64,000 nt of DNA, from the NCBI RefSeq assembly GCF_002214525.1, contig NZ_CP015104.1:124001-188000 (forward strand), read 5' to 3'. The translations under genes and the position numbers were made by a program. The notes beneath the pieces are model-generated. The model saw only the letters and a list, made by a program, of their open reading frames with translations, made no database searches and was not told the DNA's origin. This document shows, in pieces, positions 9,107-17,564 of the stretch; position 1 is the stretch's first letter, and each line of letters opens with the position of its first letter. Source of the stretch: Thermococcus sp. P6 (GTDB lineage Archaea; Methanobacteriota_B; Thermococci; Thermococcales; Thermococcaceae).

Positions 9107-9472
9107 ATGGTCAAGAGAACCGGTCCAACAGATATTAACCTGCGGAGACTCATCCGCTATCTCAGAAAGAAGTCGAACGAAGAAGGGGTTAAGATATGGA
9201 AGGACATCGCCTGGCGCCTTGAGAGGCCCAGAAGGCAGAGGGCTGAAGTCAACGTCAGCAGGATAAACCGCTACACCAAAGAGGGCGACACCGTCATCGT
9301 TCCGGGAAGCGTCCTCGGTGCTGGAAATCTCGATCACAAGGTCACCGTTGCCGCGTGGAAGTTCAGTGAAACCGCAAGGAAGAAGATAGTCGACGCCGGT
9401 GGAGAGGCGATAGCTATTGAAGAACTCGTCGAGAGAAACCCGAAGGGTAGTGGAGTAATCATAATGGAGTGA
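9107..9472 (+). CDS. rpl18e: Ribosomal protein eL18
   Basis: 121-residue archaeal/eukaryotic large-subunit protein of the uL15 superfamily. Landmarks are [18 protein letters not shown], the [15 protein letters not shown] loop and [10 protein letters not shown]-like turn ([20 protein letters not shown]). ATG 9107 is chosen because taggaggt ends 6 bases before it; ATG 9101 would abut the ribosome-binding site. It begins the eL18-uL13-uS9 run. Confidence 0.94.
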   Translation: MVKRTGPTDINLRRLIRYLRKKSNEEGVKIWKDIAWRLERPRRQRAEVNVSRINRYTKEGDTVIVPGSVLGAGNLDHKVTVAAWKFSETARKKIVDAGGEAIAIEELVERNPKGSGVIIME

Positions 9473-9478
9473 TGCACC

Positions 9479-9907
9479 ATGAGGATAATCAACGCTGAGG
9501 GGCTCATACTCGGGAGGCTTGCCTCGAAGGTCGCCAGAATGCTCCTCGATGGGGAGGAAGTCATCGTGGTCAACGCCGACAAGGCCATCATCACCGGTAA
9601 CAGGGAGGACGTCTTTGCCAGATACAAGCGGAGAACCGGACTTAGAACTAGAACCAACCCGAGGAGGGGACCGTTCTATCCAAAGAGGAGCGATGAGATA
9701 GTGAGGAGAACCATCAGGGGAATGCTCCCGTGGAAAACCGACCGCGGGAGAAAGGCCTTCAGAAGGCTAAAGGTTTACGCCGGCGTTCCAAAGGAGCTCG
9801 AGGGCAAAGAGTTCGAGGTAATAATGGAGGCCCACATGTCCAGACTCGCAACGCCGAAGTACGTTACGGTTGGTGAAGTGGCCAGGTTCCTCGGTGGAAA
9901 GTTCTGA
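9479..9907 (+). CDS. rpl13: Ribosomal protein uL13
   Basis: 142-residue early-assembly large-subunit protein. It has the uL13 pattern [21 protein letters not shown] at the start, [13 protein letters not shown], and [21 protein letters not shown]. The start lies 6 bases after eL18 and the stop 11 bases before uS9, the conserved archaeal arrangement. Confidence 0.96.
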   Translation: MRIINAEGLILGRLASKVARMLLDGEEVIVVNADKAIITGNREDVFARYKRRTGLRTRTNPRRGPFYPKRSDEIVRRTIRGMLPWKTDRGRKAFRRLKVYAGVPKELEGKEFEVIMEAHMSRLATPKYVTVGEVARFLGGKF

Positions 9908-9918
9908 GGTGAGAGAAA

Positions 9919-10326
9919 ATGAGGGTCATCCAGACTGCTGGTAAGAGAAAAACGGCCATCGCGAGGGCCACCATCAGGGAAGGAAAGGGTCGCGTCAGGA
10001 TCAACCACAAACCGGTTGAGATAATCGAGCCAGAGATAGCGCGCTTCACCATAATGGAGCCGCTCGTCCTTGCAGGAGAGGAAGTGGTTGGCGGGGTTGA
10101 CATAGACGTCAGGGTTAGCGGCGGGGGCTTCGTGGGACAGGCGGAAGCGGCCCGCGTAGCCATAGCGAGGGCCCTCGTGGAATGGACCAACGACATCAAC
10201 CTCAAGGAAAAGTTTATGAAGTACGACAGGACCATGCTGGTAGGGGACTCGAGGAGAACCGAACCCCACAAGCCCAACCGTTCAACCAAGGGTCCGAGGG
10301 CCAAGAGGCAGAAGTCCTACCGCTGA
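9919..10326 (+). CDS. rps9: Ribosomal protein uS9
   Basis: 135-residue small-subunit protein whose C-terminal tail reaches the P-site tRNA. It begins with [19 protein letters not shown] and ends in a basic tail with the invariant-type terminal arginine (RQKSYR). The start follows gaggtgagagaaa. uL13-uS9 is a conserved pair in archaea and bacteria. Confidence 0.96.
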   Translation: MRVIQTAGKRKTAIARATIREGKGRVRINHKPVEIIEPEIARFTIMEPLVLAGEEVVGGVDIDVRVSGGGFVGQAEAARVAIARALVEWTNDINLKEKFMKYDRTMLVGDSRRTEPHKPNRSTKGPRAKRQKSYR

Positions 10327-10361
10327 TGGCTTTCCTTTAATCCATTTGGAGGGTGGTTCCG

Positions 10362-10559
10362 TTGATAGTCCCCGTCAGATGCTTCACGTGTGGAAAGGTC
10401 ATAGGAGACAAATACTACGAGTTCAAGGAGAGGGTTGAGAAGGGCGAAGACCCCGAGAAGGTACTCGACGACCTCGGGATAGAAAGGTACTGCTGCAGGA
10501 GAACCCTGCTGAGCCACGTCGAGCTCATCGATCAGGTAATGGTATACCGCGTATATTGA
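10362..10559 (+). CDS. rpo10: RNA polymerase subunit Rpo10 (subunit N)
   Basis: 65-residue zinc-binding subunit that anchors the Rpo3/Rpo11 assembly platform, homologous to Rpb10. The zinc ligands are the CFTC pair (residues 7-10) and the CC pair (about 44-45) in RYCCRR. The start is taken as TTG at 10362, giving the standard [12 protein letters not shown]-terminus of this family; the in-frame GTG at 10353 falls inside the ribosome-binding site ggagggtgg. Confidence 0.95.
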   Translation: MIVPVRCFTCGKVIGDKYYEFKERVEKGEDPEKVLDDLGIERYCCRRTLLSHVELIDQVMVYRVY

Positions 10560-10576
10560 AAAACCGCACTTCTGGG

Positions 10577-10654
10577 GGGGCCGTGGGGTAGCTTGGTCTA
10601 TCCTCCCGGCTTGGGGTGCCGGAGACCCGGGTTCAAATCCCGGCGGCCCCACCA
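10577..10654 (+). tRNA. tRNA-Pro (anticodon GGG)
   Basis: 78-base tRNA. Acceptor GGGGCCG pairs with CGGCCCC; anticodon stem CCGGC/GCCGG holds loop TTGGGGT, giving GGG; the T arm is CCGGG-TTCAAAT-CCCGG, and CCA is encoded at 10652-10654. It sits in the 116-base gap between rpo10 and rpo6, so tRNA processing must cut any transcript linking the two polymerase subunit genes. Confidence 0.96.
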
Positions 10655-10675
10655 AAATTTGCAAAGGTGGTTGGG

Positions 10676-10849
10676 ATGTTCGAGTACACCAGATTTGAGA
10701 AGGCCCGCATAATAGGAGCAAGGGCCCTCCAGATAGCAATGGGCGCCCCGATACTCATCGATGTCCCCGAAGGGATCACCCCGCTCGATGCGGCGATGCT
10801 TGAGTTTGAGAAGGGGATAATCCCGCTCACCGTAATCAGACCGGGCTGA
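10676..10849 (+). CDS. rpo6: RNA polymerase subunit Rpo6 (subunit K)
   Basis: 57-residue homologue of eukaryotic Rpb6 and bacterial omega, which clamps the largest subunit. The conserved core is YTRFEKARIIGARALQIAMGAP followed by the acidic/hydrophobic end (AAMLEFEKGIIPLTVIRPG). ATG 10676 follows aaaggtggttggg; a longer reading frame upstream would run through the tRNA gene and is rejected. Confidence 0.95.
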   Translation: MFEYTRFEKARIIGARALQIAMGAPILIDVPEGITPLDAAMLEFEKGIIPLTVIRPG

Positions 10850-10855
10850 TGAAAG

Positions 10856-11881
10856 ATGACCCTGATAGAGAACGTGATCGGCAGGGTGGTAGTGCTCAGA
10901 GGCGGCAGGTATTCCGTGGAGGTCGACGTTGTAACCAGCTCGGGTTTTGGCAGATTTGCCGCCCCGGTGGACGAGAACCCGGCCCTCTACGTGGCCGAGG
11001 CCCACCGTGCCGTTAGCGAGGTCGACGAGATAATCGGGCCCGAGCTGATAGGCTTCGATGCCTCCGAGCAAGAACTTATAGACAGTTACCTCTGGGAGAT
11101 CGACGGCACGGAGAACTTCAGCCACATCGGGGCCAACACGGCACTGGCGGTCTCGGTGGCGGTTGCCAGAGCCGCCGCCGACGTCAGAAGAATGCCCCTT
11201 TACAGCTACATAGGGGGCACCTTCACGACGGAACTGCCCGTTCCGATACTGGAGGTAGGAAAGGGTGATACCTTTGACTACTACGTGATGGTCAGGGACC
11301 TGATGGAGATAACCGACGTGGTCGATGCGGCCAGCAGGGTTACAAAGCTGGCCGAAAGCGGAACCGTTGAGGCCCTTTCAAAGGCAACCGAGAAGGCCTC
11401 TGACGAGCTCGGTCTTGAGGTGGCCCTCGGGCTCGTGCAGAAGGCCCCCCTGAGCACCGAAGAAGTGCTCTCAACGGTAGAGGACAACAACGTGGCCTAC
11501 GTAAAGCCCATCGGTGACGAGGAGCTCTTCCTCGAGCTCGTATCGAGCACCCACGGGGTCTTCATCGATGGAGAATACCTCTTCCGTGAGAGGGACGTAC
11601 TGGACAGGCGCTACTACAACGCCCTGTCGGTAAAACCCATAAACCTCGGCACGCTCACCGACTTATACAACCTCGTGAACGATGCGAAGTCGGAGAGGAT
11701 CGTCCCGATACTTGCGGAGGCTCGCTACGAGTCCTCCGACGGGACGGCTGCCCATCTTACCGTGGGTTTACGCTGTCCGGCGATGGTGCTCCGTTCGGAC
11801 TCCGTCGCCAAACTGAACGAGCTGATAAGGATAGCCGAAGATCTTGGTGAAAGGGGAAGGGTAATAACCTTTGAAGGATGA
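10856..11881 (+). CDS. Enolase-like protein, probably inactive
   Basis: The 341-residue protein aligns with enolase in an N-terminal capping domain (NVIGRVVVLRGG, HIGANTALAVSVAVARAAA) and in the C-terminal end (VKPINLGTLTDLYNLV, LRSDSVAKLNELIRIAEDLGE). It is about 90 residues shorter than true enolase (about 430), and most of the middle barrel is missing or changed. Of the catalytic residues, the lysine before NxGTLT is kept, but the histidine of the SHRSGETEDT loop (here ARYESSDGTAA) and the second lysine of the QIKTG segment (here LRCPAM) are lost. Many archaea carry eno at this place before uS2. I infer a decayed paralogue kept for a structural or regulatory role, with a real enolase elsewhere. 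Confidence 0.75.
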   Translation: MTLIENVIGRVVVLRGGRYSVEVDVVTSSGFGRFAAPVDENPALYVAEAHRAVSEVDEIIGPELIGFDASEQELIDSYLWEIDGTENFSHIGANTALAVSVAVARAAADVRRMPLYSYIGGTFTTELPVPILEVGKGDTFDYYVMVRDLMEITDVVDAASRVTKLAESGTVEALSKATEKASDELGLEVALGLVQKAPLSTEEVLSTVEDNNVAYVKPIGDEELFLELVSSTHGVFIDGEYLFRERDVLDRRYYNALSVKPINLGTLTDLYNLVNDAKSERIVPILAEARYESSDGTAAHLTVGLRCPAMVLRSDSVAKLNELIRIAEDLGERGRVITFEG

Positions 11882-11894
11882 GGAGGTGTGAAGA

Positions 11895-12500
11895 ATGGAG
11901 GAATATCTCGTTCCACTCGATCAGTACCTTGCCGCGGGTGTCCACATAGGCACCCAGCAGAAGACCCAGGACATGAAGAAGTTCATCTACCGCGTCAGGC
12001 AGGACGGCCTCTACGTTCTCGACGTCAGGAAGACCGACGAGAGGCTCAGAACGGCCGGTAAGTTCCTCGCCAGATTCGATCCGGAGGGCATACTCGCGGT
12101 CAGCGTCAGGCTCTACGGCCAGAAGCCCGTCAAGAAGTTCGGGGACGTTACGGGCGCGAGGTCAATTCCCGGGCGTTTCCTCCCCGGAACGATGACCAAT
12201 CCAAACGTCAGGAACTTCATCGAGCCGGACGTTCTCGTCGTCACGGACCCAAGGGCCGACCATCAGGCGGTGAAGGAGGCCATTGAGGTAGGCATACCGA
12301 TAGTGGCCCTCGTCGATACCGAGAACTTCCTCAGCTACGTTGACCTCGCCATACCGACCAACAACAAGGGCAGGAAGGCTCTGGCTCTGATCTACTGGAT
12401 ACTGGCGAGGGAAGTCCTCTACAACAGGAAGGAGATAGAAACCCGGGAGGACTTCAAGGTTCCGGTAGAGGATTTTGAGATGCAGATCATCAGAACCTGA
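11895..12500 (+). CDS. rps2: Ribosomal protein uS2
   Basis: 201-residue small-subunit protein at the back of the head near the mRNA exit. Motifs are [32 protein letters not shown] and [19 protein letters not shown]. The start follows gatgaggaggtgtgaag, 13 bases after the enolase-like gene, indicating one transcript with rpo6. Confidence 0.96.
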   Translation: MEEYLVPLDQYLAAGVHIGTQQKTQDMKKFIYRVRQDGLYVLDVRKTDERLRTAGKFLARFDPEGILAVSVRLYGQKPVKKFGDVTGARSIPGRFLPGTMTNPNVRNFIEPDVLVVTDPRADHQAVKEAIEVGIPIVALVDTENFLSYVDLAIPTNNKGRKALALIYWILAREVLYNRKEIETREDFKVPVEDFEMQIIRT

Positions 12501-12539
12501 GGAGAAAGCTTTTTATTTTACCCGCTTATCCTCCCTCGC

Positions 12540-12627
12540 GCGGGGGTGCCCGAGCCTGGCCAAAGGGGGCGGACTTAAGATCCGCTGCCGCAGGGCTGCG
12601 CGGGTTCGAATCCCGTCCCCCGCACCA
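12540..12627 (+). tRNA. tRNA-Leu (anticodon UAA)
   Basis: 88-base class II tRNA. Acceptor GCGGGGG/CCCCCGC, anticodon loop CTTAAGA giving UAA, long variable arm, T arm CGGG-TTCGAAT-CCCG, and CCA at 12625-12627. A TATA-like ctttttatttta at 12509-12520 lies about 25 bases upstream, so it may have its own promoter. Confidence 0.95.
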
Positions 12628-12677
12628 AAGCTTTAAAAGTCATTCGATGTACGTGTGCCGGAAGTGAGGTGATAAAA

Positions 12678-12836
12678 ATGGCGAGATTCCCTGAGGCTGA
12701 GGCCAGAATATTCAGAAAGTACGTCTGCATGCGTTGCGGTGCCACGAACCCGTGGAAAGCCAAAAAGTGCAGAAAGTGTGGTTACAAGGGTCTCCGCCCG
12801 AAGGCCAGAGAGCCACGCGGTGGAATGGGACGCTGA
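12678..12836 (+). CDS. rpl40e: Ribosomal protein eL40
   Basis: 52-residue large-subunit zinc protein. Read directly: [17 protein letters not shown], then CMRCG and CRKCG, the two cysteine pairs that bind zinc, then a glycine/arginine-rich end (REPRGGMGR). ATG 12678 follows gtgaggtgataaaa. It lies 50 bases after the tRNA and is convergent with padR. Confidence 0.95.
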   Translation: MARFPEAEARIFRKYVCMRCGATNPWKAKKCRKCGYKGLRPKAREPRGGMGR

Positions 12837-12858
12837 GGGCACCGGCCCTCGAGGTTTT

Positions 12859-13200
12859 TCATTTCTGCTGGTTTTCCCTTTCGGAATCGCTCTCCAGCCT
12901 TGAGAGCATCTCCTTCAGAAACTTCACTCCCTCCTCGAAGAGCCTTTCTCCTTCTGGAGTGAGTCTGTAGTACTTCCTTGATGGTTTTCCGGTCCTGCCC
13001 TCCTCCCATTCCGCGGTGACGTATCCATCCTTCTCCAGTTTGTAGAGGACGACGTAGGAGCTAACCGTGGCGGGCTCGAAGTCAAAGGCCCCTTTTATCC
13101 TCTCCTTGAGCTCGTAGGCGTACATGGGTCTCTCCTTCAATAGCCTCAGGATGTACAACCAGAGGACCTCCTTCGTTACCTTGGTTTTGAGCCTCTCCAT
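12859..13200 (-). CDS. PadR-family transcriptional regulator
   Basis: 113-residue winged-helix DNA-binding protein. The helix-turn-helix and wing are clear: EVLWLYILRLLKERPMYAYEL, TVSSYVVLYKLEKDGYVT, EEGRTGKPSRKYYRLTPEGERL, followed by a helical tail (FLKEMLSRLESD) that usually dimerises. PadR proteins repress genes for membrane or stress functions in response to small ligands. It diverges from the FUN14 gene, with a 120-base shared promoter region that holds a tandem TTTTGGAA motif, its likely operator. The ligand is unknown. Confidence 0.88.
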   Translation of the reverse strand: MERLKTKVTKEVLWLYILRLLKERPMYAYELKERIKGAFDFEPATVSSYVVLYKLEKDGYVTAEWEEGRTGKPSRKYYRLTPEGERLFEEGVKFLKEMLSRLESDSERENQQK

Positions 13201-13233
13201 CGGGGGTCGTCATGACCGGCACCAGCTTTTATG

Positions 13234-13252
13234 TTTTGGAAATATTTTGGAA
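13234..13252 (+). promoter_or_regulatory. Tandem TTTTGGAA sites between padR and FUN14 gene
   Basis: TTTTGGAA occurs at 13234-13241 and again at 13245-13252, exactly 11 bases apart, one turn of the helix. On the reverse strand the pair lies just upstream of a TATA-like cataaaag (about 13226-13233) for padR; on the forward strand it lies about 30-50 bases upstream of the TATA-like gtttttatcc (about 13280) for the FUN14 gene. Position suits an operator for the divergent PadR regulator; binding is inferred. Confidence 0.45.
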
Positions 13253-13320
13253 TCGTGTAATTTAAACGTTTTGCAAAAAGGTTTTTATCCACTGAAGACC
13301 ATACACCACAGGTGAAACCT

Positions 13321-13620
13321 ATGAGTTTTGATACGAGCGGAATCGTGGGAGACGTGGGCATCGGGGGAGTGGCGGGCTTCCTTACGGGCTTTGCCCTGAA
13401 GAAGGTCATGAAGGTAGTGACGGCCCTGATTGGTGCCTACCTCCTCAGCCTCTTCTGGCTTCAGCAGAAGGGGGTAATAACCATAAACACGGACAGGTTG
13501 TTCAACATCACGGGTGACCTGACGTCCCAGATAGTCTCCCTAAGCCAGAAGGTGATCGGCATCCTCCCGGGCACGGGGGCGTTTCTGGCGGGTTTCTACC
13601 TCGGCTTCCAAAAAGGTTAA
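13321..13620 (+). CDS. FUN14-family membrane protein
   Basis: 99-residue small membrane protein with two or three hydrophobic glycine-rich helices (IGGVAGFLTGFALKKVMK; TALIGAYLLSLFWLQQ; GTGAFLAGFYLGFQKG). The N-terminal helix ending in KK and the C-terminal GFYLGF helix match the FUN14 family; the molecular role in archaea is unknown. ATG 13321 follows caggtgaaacct; GTG 13312 is within that site. It diverges from padR, which probably regulates it. Confidence 0.8.
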   Translation: MSFDTSGIVGDVGIGGVAGFLTGFALKKVMKVVTALIGAYLLSLFWLQQKGVITINTDRLFNITGDLTSQIVSLSQKVIGILPGTGAFLAGFYLGFQKG

Positions 13621-13645
13621 ATTCCCTCTTTAGTCTTTTTACCCC

Positions 13646-14968
13646 ATGAGCTACGAAAGGAAGATCCTTCTTCGCCATTCTCTGGCCTCCATCCTCTCCC
13701 TCGGCCTCACCGGACTAACGAGGTTCCTGTACAGCGCGATAGTTGCCAGACGTTTTGGCCTCCGGGAACTCGGAATGGCGAATTCCCTCATCTCTCAGGC
13801 TTTCTTTCTGGCGATACCCCTGAGCTTCTTTGCGGTGGCCCTCGGCAAGTACGCCTCGCAGTTTCTGGGAAGCGGTGATGCCGACTCAATACGCTCCATG
13901 ACCCTCCCGTCCTTCCTCCTTCCCCTCGCGGGATTGCTCCTCCTGCCGGTCAACGGTTACCTCGGGATCCTCTCAACCCTCCGGGGGATTCAGCTGACCC
14001 TCAGGAGCTTCCTCTACGGAATACACAGGGGGGAGCACTACGCTTACGTGATGATTCTGGCCTTTCCGGGCTTTTTCATAGGCCTGTTGCTTCCCGATGT
14101 CTTTGCACCCTACCTCCTCTTCCTCGGGCTGACGGCCCTCGCGGCGCTCTTTTACATGGTGAGGTTCGACCTCCTTGGAAGGCCCCGTCGCCGGGAGATG
14201 GGTCTCCTCGTGAAGTATTCCTCCTTCGCCTTTCTGGGGACCCTGTCAGGAGTCTTTCTGATACAGGGGCCCTACTTCATGAGCGAGTACCTGTCCGGTC
14301 CGGAGGTGAGCGGGGTTGTGTCTGCCGCGCTCTCAACCGCGTTTCTCCTGACCTATCTGCCCCAGATCCTCCAGTCCGCGATAACCCCGATTTTCTCCTA
14401 CGAATACGGCAGGAACGAGAAGGGTTACGTTAAACTGCTCACTGAGAAGACCACGTCCCTTTTAATCCTCGCCACGGGCGTTACGGTCTTTCTTCTAATG
14501 CTGCCCGGCAGGGAAACCCTCTCGGCGATATTCGGCTTTGACGTTGGCCCGGCCCTCTACACGGCCCTCATGGCCATGGAGATCTACATAGCCTACAACC
14601 CCACCATAGTTGCCCTAAACGCCACGGCCTACGTCAAAAAAGGAACCCTTGTAGCTCTATCCGGTGCCCTCGTGGCCCTCTTCTCATGGCTCTACCTCAT
14701 ACCGGCCTTTGGAGCAGTGGGCGTGACGGTGGGTCTGATGCTCGGCTATGCTGCCATACTCGCTGGAGTTACCCGCTACGGAGCGATGCTCCTCGGCGTA
14801 TCCCGGAGGATATACGCACCTCTTGGAGTGGCCCTGCTCCTCCAGTCCTCGGTCTTCATCTCGAAGTACGCCCTGACGCTCGCCTTCCTGCTCTTCCTCC
14901 TCTACGAGAGAGAAGAAGTGCGGGAAGCCATGGGAATCATCCGGTCCCTTCGGAACGGAGAAAACTGA
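13646..14968 (+). CDS. Polysaccharide flippase-like MOP-superfamily transporter
   Basis: 440-residue integral membrane protein with about 12-14 hydrophobic helices and few charged loops. The opening (LLRHSLASILSLGLTGLTRFLYSAIVARRFG) resembles Wzx/RfbX-type flippases, which turn lipid-linked oligosaccharides across the membrane, for instance for N-glycosylation or surface polymers. Helix pairs repeat in two halves (about 1-210 and 215-430). It is transcribed alone between the FUN14 gene and tRNA-Arg, without glycosyltransferases beside it, so the substrate cannot be named. Confidence 0.75.
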   Translation: MSYERKILLRHSLASILSLGLTGLTRFLYSAIVARRFGLRELGMANSLISQAFFLAIPLSFFAVALGKYASQFLGSGDADSIRSMTLPSFLLPLAGLLLLPVNGYLGILSTLRGIQLTLRSFLYGIHRGEHYAYVMILAFPGFFIGLLLPDVFAPYLLFLGLTALAALFYMVRFDLLGRPRRREMGLLVKYSSFAFLGTLSGVFLIQGPYFMSEYLSGPEVSGVVSAALSTAFLLTYLPQILQSAITPIFSYEYGRNEKGYVKLLTEKTTSLLILATGVTVFLLMLPGRETLSAIFGFDVGPALYTALMAMEIYIAYNPTIVALNATAYVKKGTLVALSGALVALFSWLYLIPAFGAVGVTVGLMLGYAAILAGVTRYGAMLLGVSRRIYAPLGVALLLQSSVFISKYALTLAFLLFLLYEREEVREAMGIIRSLRNGEN

Positions 14969-15005
14969 AGGCCCATCAGGAGAAGCTTCCATCGTGGAAA
15001 GAACA

Positions 15006-15083
15006 TGGCGCCCCGGCGGGGATTCGAACCCCGGACCTCGAGGTCCGCAGCCTCGCGCCCTATCCAGACTAGGCCACCGGGGC
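15006..15083 (-). tRNA. tRNA-Arg (anticodon GCG)
   Basis: 78-base tRNA read on the reverse strand. Acceptor GCCCCGG/CCGGGGC, anticodon stem CGAGG/CCTCG, loop CTGCGGA giving GCG, T arm CGGGG-TTCGAAT-CCCCG, and CCA encoded at 15008-15006. It lies back to back with tRNA-Gly, 101 bases apart, with TATA-like tttataaattt at about 15110-15121 that can serve this strand. Confidence 0.95.
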
Positions 15084-15184
15084 ACCGCCCGCTAACCATT
15101 TGGAGGAGCGTTTATAAATTTAACCGTCCGGGCTCACCGAAAGATTTATAAATCGGCTCCGGATGAGTATTCTACGGACAGAGC

Positions 15185-15262
15185 GCGGTGGTAGTCTAGT
15201 CTGGTCTAGGACAGCGGCCTGCCACGCCGCTGGCCCGGGTTCAAATCCCGGCCACCGCACCA
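15185..15262 (+). tRNA. tRNA-Gly (anticodon GCC)
   Basis: 78-base tRNA. Acceptor GCGGTGG/CCACCGC, anticodon stem GCGGC/GCCGC with loop CTGCCAC giving GCC, T arm CCGGG-TTCAAAT-CCCGG, CCA at 15260-15262. The TATA box TTTATAAAT at 15145-15153 with upstream purine stretch gaaaga is a textbook stable-RNA promoter. Confidence 0.96.
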
Positions 15263-15332
15263 CAATCCGTTTCTTTAAAACCTGCGTGTCCAGAACTTCA
15301 GGAGAACGGTGACGAGAATAAAGGGAAAAGGC

Positions 15333-16136
15333 TCACTCTCCGGTGGCGCCCTTCAGGGCGTCCTTGCAGGCACAGTGCCGCTCCTTCGGGATGTGCTTGA
15401 TCGCTCCCATCAGTAGGTACTTTATCTCCTCACTCTTCTTCTCCATGAGCTCGACGACTTCCCTGTGGGTGAGTTTTTCCCCGCTCATTCCCGCGGCGAA
15501 GTTTGTAACTATGGCAACGCTCGCGTAGCACATCTCGAGCTCCCTCGCCAGAGCGGCCTCCGGACACTGGGTCATCCCAACGACGTCCGCCCCGAGGATC
15601 TTAAGGGCCCTTATCTCGGCCCTCGTCTCAAAGCGCGGCCCTTCCATGCAGGCGTAGGTTCCCGTTGGGTGGTAATTGAAGCCGAGCTCTTTCGCCGAAG
15701 TTATCAAAGCCTTCCTGAGCTCCGGGCAGTAGGGATCCGTGAAGTCCACGTGGGCCACGAACTTCCTGTCGTGGGGGCTCTCCTCGCCGTCGTAGAAAGT
15801 GTAGTGCCTCGTCTTCGTGAAGTCCATGAGCTGGTCGAGGATAACGAAATCACCCGGCTTCATGGCCTCGTTGAGCGAGCCCACGGCCGAGGTTGAAAGT
15901 ATCCTTTCCACGCCAAGCTCGTGAAGGGCCCAGATGTTGGCGCGGTAGTTCACCCTGTGCGGGGGGGTGTTGTGCTTTTCCCCGTGCCTTGCCAGAAAAA
16001 CTATCTCCTCCCCATCGTACTCGCCTACCTTCACCCTGACGTCTCCGTAGGGCGTGCCCACAAACAGCTCTCTAACGTTTTCCAGAATCTCTGGATCGTA
16101 AACCCCCGAACCTCCGATAATGGCTATCCTTGGCAT
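15333..16136 (-). CDS. mtnP: S-methyl-5'-thioadenosine phosphorylase
   Basis: Splits methylthioadenosine with phosphate to adenine and methylthioribose-1-phosphate, recycling the by-product of polyamine synthesis. The 267-residue protein has the phosphate-binding IIGGSGVYDPE start, FLARHGEKHNTPPHRVNYRANIWAL-type loop (key HGxxHxxPPHxxNYRAN), the purine-site STSAVGSL and MEGPRFETRAE, and ends with a CAC pair (residues about 256-258). CxC motifs near the C-terminus are known to form stabilising disulfides in hyperthermophile relatives. Residues fit MTA rather than guanosine specificity, but inosine/adenosine activity cannot be excluded. Confidence 0.92.
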   Translation of the reverse strand: MPRIAIIGGSGVYDPEILENVRELFVGTPYGDVRVKVGEYDGEEIVFLARHGEKHNTPPHRVNYRANIWALHELGVERILSTSAVGSLNEAMKPGDFVILDQLMDFTKTRHYTFYDGEESPHDRKFVAHVDFTDPYCPELRKALITSAKELGFNYHPTGTYACMEGPRFETRAEIRALKILGADVVGMTQCPEAALARELEMCYASVAIVTNFAAGMSGEKLTHREVVELMEKKSEEIKYLLMGAIKHIPKERHCACKDALKGATGE

Positions 16137-16175
16137 GGTACCACCTTAAAAAAGGACGATAAAAGGCTTAAAACG

Positions 16176-17471
16176 TTAGTGCTTTTCCCAGAGAACCCTC
16201 TGGCGCTCCGCCCCTTCTTCAAGGTTCTCCCTGACCTCCCCACCGGCCTGCTGCTCGAGTATCCGCGTGAGTATCTCGCTCAGAAGCCACGAACCCCATC
16301 TGGGATCCTTAACTTCGCGGGCGGCATCTATGGCCCCGTCTATGTCGCCGGATTTCAACCTGTAAACCGCCACGCTTCCGAAGGCAAGGGAGCGGAGGTA
16401 GTTGCCCCGAACTGACCGGGCGAACTTCAGTGCCTCATCGAACTCCCCGAGTTTGGAGAGGTAAGTTGTAACCTTGACCCTGATGGCATCCTCGCGGGTG
16501 CGCTCTCCAACCTCCCTAATGATGGAGAGGTATCTGGAGTCGGCCCTCTTCGAGAGAAGCCCGTCCATTACAACTCCCGCCACTCTCTCAAACTCCTCCC
16601 CCTCGAGGCGTCCGAGAAGGGCCGAGAGGGCCTCTTTACTGTCGATGGACGTTTTGGCGATGTCTTCCAGAAGGGAGAGCCTTTCCCCCGGCTGGAGCCT
16701 TTCGAGGATCCCCATGACGAAATCAATCTCCCCCTGTCTGGCGAGACCGATCAGAAGGGATCTCAAAACCTCAAAACCCCCCTCGGAGGACATTCCAAGG
16801 GCTACCTCCACGAACTTTTCGTAGGTGTCCACCGGAACGCTGGCGTTCTTCAGGTGGACGGCCACTTCCTTCATGGCCTCCTCAAGCCAGTACTCGCTCT
16901 TAAGTTCCGAAAGTATTCTAATGGCACTTCCAAACTCCTCACGTTTTAGGTGCTCCTTTATAGTCTCCAGTTGCGCTATGGAGCGCCACGGTTCTTCGTC
17001 TATCCTCTCCACCACGAGCCACGCCCTGCGCATGTTGCCGTTCCGCAGGTAAATCCTGAGCACTTTAAGGAGGAGGTCGTTCCGCTTTACGGAGTCCCTG
17101 ATATCAACCGCGTAGAAGAGGGCATCATTCGGGAGGTTGAGTTCCAGAAGCCGGGTTACCAGCTCACCGAGCAGATCGTCCCTCAGTGGCTCCGGAAACT
17201 CCGTAATAGACTCGTAAGCCTGCTGAAAGACCTTTTGAGATGCTTTCGGATCTATCCCCTTGAGATGCGTTCCGATCTCTATGAGAGCTTTAACAGTAAG
17301 GGCCGGGTTTTCGATGGATGCAACCGCGTTCAGGGCGTATTTAAAAGCGGTTTTGTAATCGGGGTTCTTCGCGCGGTACATGTAGTAACCGACTCTGGCA
17401 CAGGTGATCGCCCGGATGTAGTCGTCCCTTATACCGGAGGCCATCCGGAGGGCCTCACCGTAAACGTCCAT
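16176..17471 (-). CDS. TPR-like helical-repeat protein, function unknown
   Basis: 431-residue protein built of repeated helix pairs, e.g. ALFYAVDIRDSVKRNDLLLKV, YLRNGNMRRAWLVVERI and ALKFARSVRGNYLRSLAFGSV; units of about 34-36 residues with A at TPR positions 8 and 20 recur through the chain. No enzyme motif, signal peptide or membrane segment is visible, so it is a cytoplasmic scaffold-like protein. It is followed after 39 bases by mtnP on the same strand and may be co-transcribed with it. I do not recognise the specific family. Confidence 0.7.
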   Translation of the reverse strand: MDVYGEALRMASGIRDDYIRAITCARVGYYMYRAKNPDYKTAFKYALNAVASIENPALTVKALIEIGTHLKGIDPKASQKVFQQAYESITEFPEPLRDDLLGELVTRLLELNLPNDALFYAVDIRDSVKRNDLLLKVLRIYLRNGNMRRAWLVVERIDEEPWRSIAQLETIKEHLKREEFGSAIRILSELKSEYWLEEAMKEVAVHLKNASVPVDTYEKFVEVALGMSSEGGFEVLRSLLIGLARQGEIDFVMGILERLQPGERLSLLEDIAKTSIDSKEALSALLGRLEGEEFERVAGVVMDGLLSKRADSRYLSIIREVGERTREDAIRVKVTTYLSKLGEFDEALKFARSVRGNYLRSLAFGSVAVYRLKSGDIDGAIDAAREVKDPRWGSWLLSEILTRILEQQAGGEVRENLEEGAERQRVLWEKH

Positions 17472-17564
17472 AACGTTTCCACCCGAAAAGGTTTGGGCAG
17501 ATACTATTTAATCATTTTCCAAAAACCCGGTGAGAAGACAAGAGGTTAGTCAAAAAACGAAAGT

